Shown piece after piece: positions 1 through 5,025 of a DNA stretch of 5,025 nt. Made by a program: the position numbers and the translations under genes. Source of the DNA: a bacterium (GTDB lineage: Bacteria > Cyanobacteriota > Vampirovibrionia > Gastranaerophilales > Gastranaerophilaceae); contig JAGOIO010000118.1 of the NCBI GenBank assembly GCA_017995595.1, positions 1 to 5,025 of the forward strand. Reading direction: 5' to 3'. Within the stretch, counting starts at the first letter, position 1, and each line of letters begins with the position of its first letter. Under the pieces are notes generated by a model that was not told where the DNA came from, made no database searches, and saw only the letters and a list, made by a program, of their open reading frames with translations.

Positions 1-1
1 T

Positions 2-703
2 TTCTGTTCAGATGGTGTAACTCAAACAGGATTGGGCAGTTCAAAACTACCTTTAGGCTTGGAAAGAGAAGGTTTAATAAAGGCTTTGAAAGTTATGCTT
101 GATGAAAATCCTACGGTTTCAAGCTCGGAATTATCTCGAGAGATTGTTTTGATGGCAAAGAATATAGAGAATGACAGAAAACCAAAAGATGATGTTTCAG
201 CATCTGTTATTTATTTCAGAGAGCCAAGGGAAGCTTTAGTTTTTACCGGTCCGCCTTATCACCAAGAAAAAGATTATCAATATGCAGAGATGTTTTCAGA
301 ATTCATTGGTAAAAAGGCTATTTGTGGTGGAACTACAGCTAATTTGATATCCAGAGAGTTGGGCTTGCCTATTGAAACTGAACGAACTATCAGTATTGGT
401 AATTTGCCTGCTTGTTCAAATATGAAAGGTGTTGACTTGGTTACAGAGGGAATTCTAACACTTACAAAAAGTGCCGAATATCTTGAATCAGGTTTTGGTG
501 ATGCAGATAATGCTGCTGTAAAATTAGTAAATTTTTTACTTGATAGTGATTGTATAAAATTTATGGTTGGGGCAAAATTGAATCAGGCCCATTACGATCC
601 AAGTCTTCCTATCGAAATTGAGATAAGAAAAAACATAATAAAGAAAATTGCAAATTTACTTGAAACAAAGTTTTTCAAAAAAGTTGATATTCTTTATATG
701 TAG
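2..703 (+). CDS. SpoIIE-family PP2C-type protein phosphatase, C-terminal part (5' end outside window)
   Basis: Partial gene: the reading frame is open from the window edge and 233 residues are visible before the TAG. The first visible residues contain SDGVTQ, the metal-binding Asp motif of PP2C/SpoIIE phosphatases, and the DD pair at visible residues 63-64 (KPKDDVSAS) matches the late metal-binding Asp motif. The phosphatase core therefore ends near residue 73. About 150 more residues follow that are not part of a SpoIIE catalytic domain. They start with TGPP (82-85), carry CGGTTANL (108-115), and later have a GVDLVTEGILTL stretch. A serine/threonine phosphatase role is known for the family; the target is unknown. 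From memory, phosphatases with this kind of tail occur beside group B [FeFe]-hydrogenases, as here, where the ferredoxin gene starts 43 bp downstream. No transmembrane segment is visible. The TTG at 32 is an internal Leu codon, not a start, because the conserved SDG motif lies before it. The family call is firm; the biological role is inferred. Confidence 0.85.
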   Translation, partial: FCSDGVTQTGLGSSKLPLGLEREGLIKALKVMLDENPTVSSSELSREIVLMAKNIENDRKPKDDVSASVIYFREPREALVFTGPPYHQEKDYQYAEMFSEFIGKKAICGGTTANLISRELGLPIETERTISIGNLPACSNMKGVDLVTEGILTLTKSAEYLESGFGDADNAAVKLVNFLLDSDCIKFMVGAKLNQAHYDPSLPIEIEIRKNIIKKIANLLETKFFKKVDILYM

Positions 704-733
704 TAAAAATAATGTGGTATGAGCATAAATAAT

Positions 734-740
734 AAAGGAG
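734..740 (+). promoter_or_regulatory. Shine-Dalgarno site of the ferredoxin gene
   Basis: AAAGGAG lies 6 bases before the ATG at 747. It is the only strong ribosome binding site in the three-gene hydrogenase operon within this window, and it fixes the ferredoxin start. Confidence 0.85.
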
Positions 741-746
741 AAATTA

Positions 747-1010
747 ATGAAGAAAATTAGTGTAAAAGTTTGTTTGGGTACAACATGCTTTGTAATGGGT
801 TCTTCAAATTTGCAAGAGCTAATGGATACAGTTCCTGCGAAATATGGGGAAAAAGTTGAAGTTTTTGGTGTTCCTTGCTTGGGGTTGTGTTCTATAGATT
901 GGGAATATTCAAGAGCTCCTTATGTAAAGGTCGATGATGAAGTTGTTTATGAAGCAACAGTTGAAAAAGTTTTAGGTGTAATAGATAGAAAATTAACAGA
1001 AAGTAAATAA
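747..1010 (+). CDS. Thioredoxin-like [2Fe-2S] ferredoxin (NuoE/HymA C-terminal type), hydrogenase partner
   Basis: An 87-residue cytosolic protein. It has the four-cysteine pattern of thioredoxin-like [2Fe-2S] ferredoxins: C9-x4-C14 (CLGTTC) near the N terminus and C44-x3-C48 (CLGLC) after a helix and strand. This matches the C-terminal half of NuoE, HndA and HymA, but the N-terminal helical part of those subunits is absent, so it is a stand-alone cluster domain. The conserved APYVKVDDEVVYEAT segment near residues 57-71 is typical of the fold. It probably carries one [2Fe-2S] cluster and passes electrons to or from the hydrogenase encoded 1 bp downstream. The start is set by a good AAAGGAG site. 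No NuoF-like flavoprotein subunit is visible in the window, so whether NAD(P)H is the electron donor cannot be told. Confidence 0.9.
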   Translation: MKKISVKVCLGTTCFVMGSSNLQELMDTVPAKYGEKVEVFGVPCLGLCSIDWEYSRAPYVKVDDEVVYEATVEKVLGVIDRKLTESK

Positions 1011-1011
1011 A

Positions 1012-2475
1012 ATGAGCGAAATAGGTCAAACTTCACATTTGAAAAGAGAAATTTTGGTAAGGGTAATAAAGTCATTTTTATCAGGTAATTTTGAAGAAAA
1101 TGTAAGACTTATACCTTATGATATGAGACCAAAAGGTTGCGATGTTCCTTATAGATGTTGTGTTTATAAAGAACGTGCGATTTTAAAAGATAGAATTATT
1201 GCAGGACTTGGTTTTTCAATTGAAGATGATGATGAGTTAACATTGTTATCAACTTATGCTAAAAATGCAATAGAGCGTGAAAAACCTGATGAAAAACCAT
1301 TAACAGTTCTTGAAGCTGCATGTAAAGGTTGTGTTCCAAGCAGAGTGTATGTTACAGATATTTGTCAAGGTTGTGTCGCAAGACCTTGCCAAAATGCGTG
1401 TAAATTTGGTGCAATTTCATTTAAGGACGGAAAATCAGTAATTGATGGCAGTAAGTGTAAAGGGTGTACAAAATGTATGCAGGTTTGTCCTTATAGTGCT
1501 ATTGTAAAATTGAGAGTTCCTTGCGAGGATTCTTGTCCTGTAGGTGCGATTGAAAAAGATGAAAATGGTCATGCCAGAATTGATTTTGATGAATGTATAA
1601 GTTGTGGAAAATGTGTCAGTGCGTGTCCGTTTGGAGCTGTGCATGAAAAAAGTCAAATTATTGATGTCTTAACTAAAATAAAACAAGGCAAGCGTGTCGT
1701 TGCGATGTTTGCACCTGCACTGTTAGGTCAATTACCGTGTACTCCAGAGCAGTTGCATACTGCCATAAAAAAACTTGGTTTTAGCGAAGTTTATGAAGTA
1801 GCACAAGGTGCTGATTGTACGACAAGACATGAAGCGGAAGATTTTATCAAGAGAATTGATAATGGTGATGATTTTATGACAACTTCTTGTTGTGCAGGAT
1901 ATAATCAACTTGTTGATAAAACTTTAACTGAGATGAAACCTTTTGTTTCAAGCTCACAAACTCCTGTTTACTATGCTGCCGAAATAATAAAAAAAGAGCT
2001 TCCTGATTCAGTTATCGTATTTTTGAGTCCTTGCGTTGCAAAGAGGAAAGAATGTAGTCAAAATCCGAATGTTGATTATATGATTAACTTTGAAGAACTT
2101 GGAGCTTGGTTTATAGCTCAAAAAGTTGAGGTTGCGACTTGTGAACCAGAGGAATATAAACATGAATCATCAAAAGAAGGGCGAAATTATTGCTTGACAG
2201 GTGGAGTCGCAGGTGCAGTTGAGGCTGTAGTTGGTGATAAGGCTGAAATAAAAGTCCATTATGTAAATGGGTTGAATAAGCAATCAATCAGAGATTTAAA
2301 GAAATTTGCAAAAACAGGTAAATGCGAATTTGGTAATATGATTGAAGTAATGGCTTGTGAGGGAGGTTGCATAGCTGGAAATGCAACAATAAACTCACTA
2401 AAGACTGCAATAAAACAGGTTAAAAGTTGTAGCGAAAACAGTAAATCAATCAACGAATTACCGCCTGAATCTTAG
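1012..2475 (+). CDS. Monomeric [FeFe]-hydrogenase, group B type
   Basis: A 487-residue enzyme that makes or consumes H2 (2H+ + 2e- <-> H2), probably cytosolic. The N-terminal region (about 10-60, with RPKGCDVPYRCCVYKERA) resembles group B enzymes. A cysteine-rich ferredoxin-like region spans about 118-206: C118/121/126/130, C149/152/155/159, C171/175 and C195/198/201/205, each set ending in a C-P/K-x-G/S-A-I/V turn. The H-cluster domain follows. Loop L1 is TSCCAGY (291-297; C293 the likely proton-relay Cys, C294 a cluster ligand). Loop L2 is SPCVAKRKE (339-347; C341 ligand, K344 near the cyanides). Loop L3 is MACEGGCIAG (447-456; C449 and C453 ligands). E274, D277 and R281 align by eye with the proton-path residues of Clostridium CpI. 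The ATG is 1 bp after the ferredoxin stop with no clear Shine-Dalgarno site, implying translational coupling; an in-frame stop at 994 excludes an earlier start. Maturases HydE/F/G are not in the window. The hydrogenase call is very firm; the group B assignment rests on L1, L2 and gene order. Confidence 0.95.
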   Translation: MSEIGQTSHLKREILVRVIKSFLSGNFEENVRLIPYDMRPKGCDVPYRCCVYKERAILKDRIIAGLGFSIEDDDELTLLSTYAKNAIEREKPDEKPLTVLEAACKGCVPSRVYVTDICQGCVARPCQNACKFGAISFKDGKSVIDGSKCKGCTKCMQVCPYSAIVKLRVPCEDSCPVGAIEKDENGHARIDFDECISCGKCVSACPFGAVHEKSQIIDVLTKIKQGKRVVAMFAPALLGQLPCTPEQLHTAIKKLGFSEVYEVAQGADCTTRHEAEDFIKRIDNGDDFMTTSCCAGYNQLVDKTLTEMKPFVSSSQTPVYYAAEIIKKELPDSVIVFLSPCVAKRKECSQNPNVDYMINFEELGAWFIAQKVEVATCEPEEYKHESSKEGRNYCLTGGVAGAVEAVVGDKAEIKVHYVNGLNKQSIRDLKKFAKTGKCEFGNMIEVMACEGGCIAGNATINSLKTAIKQVKSCSENSKSINELPPES

Positions 2476-2490
2476 TTCGAAAATATATAA

Positions 2491-2528
2491 AAAAATAGAG
2501 TTCCTTAATTTTTAGGAACTCTATTTTT
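2491..2528. terminator. Bidirectional intrinsic terminator between converging genes
   Basis: A perfect 15-bp stem: left arm 2491-2505, right arm 2514-2528, 8-base loop. The core is GAGTTCCT/AGGAACTC, flanked by A-T pairs. A run of seven A's (2489-2495) starts the left arm and a run of five T's (2524-2528) ends the right arm, so each strand reads hairpin then U-tract. It lies 15 bp after the hydrogenase stop and 17 bp after the lyase stop, so it can serve both genes. Confidence 0.9.
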
Positions 2529-2545
2529 ATTTAATAAGCACTTTA

Positions 2546-3790
2546 TCATTTTACTTTATCAAGAATTGCTTCTAAAACTATTTTTACATGTGCATAATTC
2601 AATCCGCCTTGCATATATACTGCATAAGGTGGTCTCATTGGACCGTCAGCTGAAAGTTCTATTGTAGAGCCTTCTATAAAAGTACCTCCTGCCATTATAA
2701 GTTTATCATCATAACCGGGAACATCATCAGGAATAGGAGTTACATAAGAATTTACTGGTGATAGGAATTGTAGTGTTTTGCAAAATTCTTCTAATGGTTT
2801 TCCTGCATTAAATGTTATTGTTTGTATTAAATCAGTCCTCTTTTCATTATATTTTGGCGTTGAAATATAACCTATTTCTTCAAAAATTCTTGAAGCTAGA
2901 ATTGCACCTTTTATTGCCTCTGATACAACTGACGGAGCCATAAATAAGCCTTGAAAAATTAATCTTCCTTGGTTAAACATTGCTCCTCCCTCACTACCAA
3001 TTCCAGGAGCTGTAAGTCTTTGTGCTGCTTGTTCTACATATTTTGATTTTCCTGCAATATAACCTCCTGCTTCAACGATTCCGCCTCCAGGATTTTTTAT
3101 TAATGAACCTGCTATTAAATCAGCTCCAACTTCTGTCGGTTCTAGCTTTTCTACAAATTCACCGTAGCAGTTGTCAACAAAACAAATACAATCAGGATTT
3201 TTTGATTTTACTATGTTTATTATTTTTGAAATAACATCTATTGTTAAAGATTTTCTTAGCGAATAACCCCTTGAACGTTGTATAAGAACCATATTTACAG
3301 ATTTATCAATCTTATTTTCCAAGGTTTCATAATCGATTTCCAAATTTTTAGTAAGAGGAACTTCGTCGTATAAAACTCCATAACCCATAAGAGATGCTCT
3401 TTTATCGCCTCTCGTTCCGATTACTTCTTGCATTGTATCGTAAGGCGAACCTGCAACAGAAATAAGTTTTTCTCCTGCTCTAAGATTGCCCATAATTGCA
3501 CATGCAAGGGTATGCGTTCCTGAAACGAAATGCGGTCTTACAATAGCTTGTTCCGCTGAAAATACTTGTGCAAATACTTTATCTAAAACTTCTCTGCCAA
3601 TATCATCGTGTCCGTAACCTGATACAGACCAAAAATGTTCAGCTGCAACTTTATTATCAATAAAGGCTTGTAGAACTTTCTTTTGATTAAAGTCTCTTAT
3701 TTCATTAACCGTTTCAAATTCCGGGGCTATTAATTTTTCAGCCTCTTTAATTAATTGTGCCGAACTCTTTTCTAAAACTTCGCTATTCAT
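2546..3790 (-). CDS. PLP-dependent lyase, methionine gamma-lyase / aluminium-resistance family (YnbB-like)
   Basis: A 414-residue fold-type I PLP enzyme, full length for the family (COG4100/Pfam Met_gamma_lyase type). In order: a conserved GYGHDDIGRE block (58-67); SGTHT (90-94), probably holding the PLP phosphate; FVDNCYGEF (204-212), with D206 expected to contact the pyridine nitrogen; and GSLIKNPGGGI (228-238), where K232 is the likely Schiff-base lysine. A C-terminal GGTFIEGSTIELSADGP block (368-384) and PPYAVYMQGGL (387-397) are also characteristic. Members are annotated as cystathionine beta-lyase-like or methionine gamma-lyase-like, but the physiological substrate is generally unproven, so I call the family and not a reaction. 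The start ATG at 3790 has AAGGTG 4 bases upstream. A strong promoter in the 71-bp gap before it suggests separate expression from the prepilin peptidase. No truncation or missing key residue seen. Confidence 0.93.
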   Translation of the reverse strand: MNSEVLEKSSAQLIKEAEKLIAPEFETVNEIRDFNQKKVLQAFIDNKVAAEHFWSVSGYGHDDIGREVLDKVFAQVFSAEQAIVRPHFVSGTHTLACAIMGNLRAGEKLISVAGSPYDTMQEVIGTRGDKRASLMGYGVLYDEVPLTKNLEIDYETLENKIDKSVNMVLIQRSRGYSLRKSLTIDVISKIINIVKSKNPDCICFVDNCYGEFVEKLEPTEVGADLIAGSLIKNPGGGIVEAGGYIAGKSKYVEQAAQRLTAPGIGSEGGAMFNQGRLIFQGLFMAPSVVSEAIKGAILASRIFEEIGYISTPKYNEKRTDLIQTITFNAGKPLEEFCKTLQFLSPVNSYVTPIPDDVPGYDDKLIMAGGTFIEGSTIELSADGPMRPPYAVYMQGGLNYAHVKIVLEAILDKVK

Positions 3791-3794
3791 ATTT

Positions 3795-3800
3795 CACCTT
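3795..3800 (-). promoter_or_regulatory. Shine-Dalgarno-like site of the lyase gene
   Basis: On the minus strand AAGGTG stands 4 bases before the ATG at 3790. It is a little close and imperfect, but it supports this start over the next internal Met, far downstream. Confidence 0.6.
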
Positions 3801-3824
3801 ATTTCATTTAATCGATACAAATAG

Positions 3825-3853
3825 ATTATATTTTAATGGTGAAGTTTTTTCAA
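3825..3853 (-). promoter_or_regulatory. Sigma-70-type promoter of the lyase gene
   Basis: On the minus strand, TTGAAA (-35, 3848-3853) is separated by exactly 17 bp from a perfect TATAAT (-10, 3825-3830). Transcription would begin near 3815-3820, giving a leader of only about 25-30 bases, too short for a riboswitch. The -35 lies just beyond the prepilin peptidase stop, so the lyase can be transcribed independently. Seen in sequence; activity is inferred. Confidence 0.8.
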
Positions 3854-3861
3854 GGCTATTT

Positions 3862-4878
3862 CTACATAAATAATTTTGAAACTAAGTATGGAATATCAAA
3901 CATAACTAAAAATGCCGCAAATACCATTGCCGGTCCAAAAGGCAAATATGTTCTGTTTTCCTCTACTTTTAGTCCTTTTAAGATTCTTATGCATAGATAA
4001 ATGCCAATAGCACAAAGCCCTAAAGTTAATATTAAATATATTATGTCGTAATAAGGGAAAACGTAAAAGCTAATCCATTTAAGTAAAATTACATAGACAA
4101 CAAAAATACCAAGAGTGTAAAGCGTTACAAAATCTTTTTTTGAATACAATTTTTTTATAAATTGAGGAATTGCAGCGATTACTTGAATAATAATGCTTAA
4201 AATTAATATTGTAAAAAGGTATCTGATTCCGAATATTGCACCCAAACCTGCAGCGATAAAAGTATCACCTTCACCAAAAGCTCTTGCTCCGGCAACAAGA
4301 TATCCGAATCTTGCCATCACTTCCATAATTATAACACCTGCGATTAGGCCAAGTATTGAATAGATTAGAGAAACACTTATTGGAAGTTGATGTCCAGCGA
4401 TATTAAATAAATGTATTCCGACATTGAAAGTTCCAATATTAAAGAAATTATAAACTAACCCTAGAATTATAAGTGAATATGTGTGTACGTCAAAAACGAC
4501 CTTTTCTTTTATATCAGTTCCAGCAAGAACAATCATTATAGCTGTAAAAATCATCATAGCTAAAGCATTTAAACCAAGTCCGAATTTTAGAAAGATTAAA
4601 ACGAACATAATTCCTGTAAAAAGTTCCACAATAGGATATTGAATGCTTATTTTGCAACCGCAAAATGCACATTGACCTCTTAAAAATATATAAGAAAGTA
4701 CAGGAATATTGTGATACCATTTTAAAGCATGCTGACATTTAGGGCACTTAGAACCTGGAAAAACTATAGATTCATTCGTTAAAGCTCTTAATATTACTAC
4801 GTTAAGGAAACTTCCAATACAAAGTCCTACAATAAAAACAAATCCCATAATCATGAGAATAATCCCTAATAATGCCAT
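3862..4878 (-). CDS. pilD: Prepilin peptidase / N-methyltransferase (type IV leader peptidase)
   Basis: A 338-residue polytopic inner-membrane enzyme that cleaves the leader of type IV prepilins or pseudopilins and N-methylates the new N terminus. The first helix ends in GSFLNVVILR (22-31), the family's N-terminal signature. The methyltransferase/zinc region has two CxxC pairs, C45-C48 and C70-C73. Aspartyl-protease residues are D122 (in AGTDIKEK) and D205 in the GEGD motif (202-205). The C-terminal LPFGPA (312-317) precedes the last helix. About 8-10 hydrophobic segments are visible. Length exceeds the usual 230-290 residues because of about 70 residues between GEGD and LPFGP, including a Lys-rich loop (242-248) and two added hydrophobic helices (about 252-268 and 277-298). 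The usual Pro before the second Asp of the first protease motif is Phe (F129-D130). The start has AAAGG 6 bases upstream and lies 11 bp after a sigma factor stop, suggesting one operon. No pilin or secretion genes are in the window, so type IV pilus, type II secretion or competence use cannot be separated. Confidence 0.95.
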   Translation of the reverse strand: MALLGIILMIMGFVFIVGLCIGSFLNVVILRALTNESIVFPGSKCPKCQHALKWYHNIPVLSYIFLRGQCAFCGCKISIQYPIVELFTGIMFVLIFLKFGLGLNALAMMIFTAIMIVLAGTDIKEKVVFDVHTYSLIILGLVYNFFNIGTFNVGIHLFNIAGHQLPISVSLIYSILGLIAGVIIMEVMARFGYLVAGARAFGEGDTFIAAGLGAIFGIRYLFTILILSIIIQVIAAIPQFIKKLYSKKDFVTLYTLGIFVVYVILLKWISFYVFPYYDIIYLILTLGLCAIGIYLCIRILKGLKVEENRTYLPFGPAMVFAAFLVMFDIPYLVSKLFM

Positions 4879-4884
4879 AATAAA

Positions 4885-4889
4885 CCTTT
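4885..4889 (-). promoter_or_regulatory. Shine-Dalgarno site of the prepilin peptidase gene
   Basis: On the minus strand AAAGG sits 6 bases before the ATG at 4878, immediately after the TAG of the upstream sigma factor gene. It supports the first ATG over the in-frame Met codons 9 and 11. Confidence 0.7.
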
Positions 4890-5024
4890 CTATTCCAATG
4901 AAGTTGTAGTAATAATATCATACATTTTGGCTAAAGCTTTTTTTGATCTTCTTGATACTTGCATTTGAGAAATTGCAAGCCTATCAGCGATTTCTCTTTG
5001 ATTCAAATCTTGATAATAGCTAAG
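4890..5024 (-). CDS. RNA polymerase sigma factor, SigB/SigF/SigG-type, C-terminal region 4 (5' end outside window)
   Basis: Partial gene: 44 residues plus TAG are visible. The sequence YYQDLNQREIADRLAISQMQ followed by VSRRSKKAL is the region 4.2 helix-turn-helix that reads the -35 element. The ISQMQVSR recognition helix is characteristic of the SigB/SigF/SigG branch (group 3 sigma factors) and unlike FliA or ECF factors. The protein ends with a short tail, YDIITTTSLE, about where this family normally stops. Its stop is 11 bp before the prepilin peptidase ATG, so the two are probably co-transcribed. Group 3 sigma factors are often controlled by anti-sigma/anti-anti-sigma partner switching; in Synechocystis, SigF is needed for pilin gene expression. 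Whether this one controls pili is inference. The identity of the domain is firm; the exact subfamily needs the missing N-terminal part. Confidence 0.88.
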   Translation of the reverse strand, partial: LSYYQDLNQREIADRLAISQMQVSRRSKKALAKMYDIITTTSLE

Positions 5025-5025
5025 C

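Noticed and set aside
32..703. A complete small protein starting at the TTG at 32
   Set aside because: The frame is open to the window edge and the conserved SDGVTQ phosphatase motif lies before 32, so this TTG is an internal Leu codon.
704..746. Separate promoter for the ferredoxin-hydrogenase pair
   Set aside because: The 43-bp gap is AT-rich and has -10-like strings by chance, but no convincing -35 at proper spacing was found.
1435..1656. Open frame of 73 codons antisense to the hydrogenase
   Set aside because: It lies fully within the ferredoxin-like region of the hydrogenase, has no ribosome binding site that I see and no recognisable protein features; it is a shadow frame.
2259..2453. 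Open frame of 64 codons antisense to the hydrogenase 3' end
   Set aside because: It overlaps the essential L3 H-cluster loop on the other strand; its composition is explained by the coding strand.
3022..3234. Leu-rich open frame of 70 codons on the + strand within the lyase
   Set aside because: Shadow of the lyase gene across its PLP-lysine region; the Leu-rich, low-complexity protein is typical of an antisense frame in AT-rich DNA.
3791..3861. Riboswitch (for example S-adenosylmethionine type) ahead of the lyase
   Set aside because: The promoter in this gap leaves only about 25-30 bases of leader and no conserved helices are visible.
3791..3861. Intrinsic terminator after the prepilin peptidase
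   Set aside because: No stem of useful length followed by a T-run is found on the minus strand; read-through into the lyase remains possible.
4514..4738. Open frame of 74 codons in another minus-strand frame of the prepilin peptidase
   Set aside because: It overlaps the CxxC and D122 region of a clearly real gene and has no homologous features.

Overview
The window is AT-rich (roughly one third GC by eye). It holds five protein-coding genes, two of them cut by the window edges, arranged as two converging blocks. I see no tRNA, rRNA, CRISPR array, insertion sequence or long repeat. Gene content suggests an anaerobic, fermentative bacterium, probably from the gut: a group B [FeFe]-hydrogenase, a SigB/SigF-type sigma factor, a prepilin peptidase and a YnbB-type PLP lyase. 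A non-photosynthetic cyanobacterial relative (Gastranaerophilales/Melainabacteria) fits this mix best, with Clostridia or another Firmicute as the main alternative. This is inference from gene content and composition, not a phylogenetic result.

Left block (+ strand, 2-2475): the 3' end of a SpoIIE-type PP2C phosphatase gene with an extra C-terminal domain, then a small thioredoxin-like [2Fe-2S] ferredoxin (747-1010), then a 487-residue monomeric [FeFe]-hydrogenase (1012-2475). Gaps of 43 bp and 1 bp indicate one operon. The ferredoxin and hydrogenase probably form an electron-transfer pair, and the phosphatase is a candidate signalling or regulatory partner. The block ends at a perfect 15-bp hairpin (2491-2528) with an A-run before it and a T-run after it, so it can terminate transcription from both sides.

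Right block (- strand, read from 5025 down to 2546): the last 44 codons of a SigB/SigF-family sigma factor (4890-5024), then, 11 bp later, a bifunctional prepilin peptidase of the PilD type (3862-4878). After a 71-bp gap comes a PLP-dependent lyase of the methionine gamma-lyase/aluminium-resistance family (2546-3790). That gap contains a near-consensus housekeeping promoter (TTGAAA, 17 bp, TATAAT), so the lyase is probably its own transcription unit.

The points most worth a second look are the undescribed-looking C-terminal domain on the hydrogenase-linked phosphatase, the atypical H-cluster loops and ferredoxin-cysteine layout of the hydrogenase, and the coupling of an alternative sigma factor to the prepilin peptidase.
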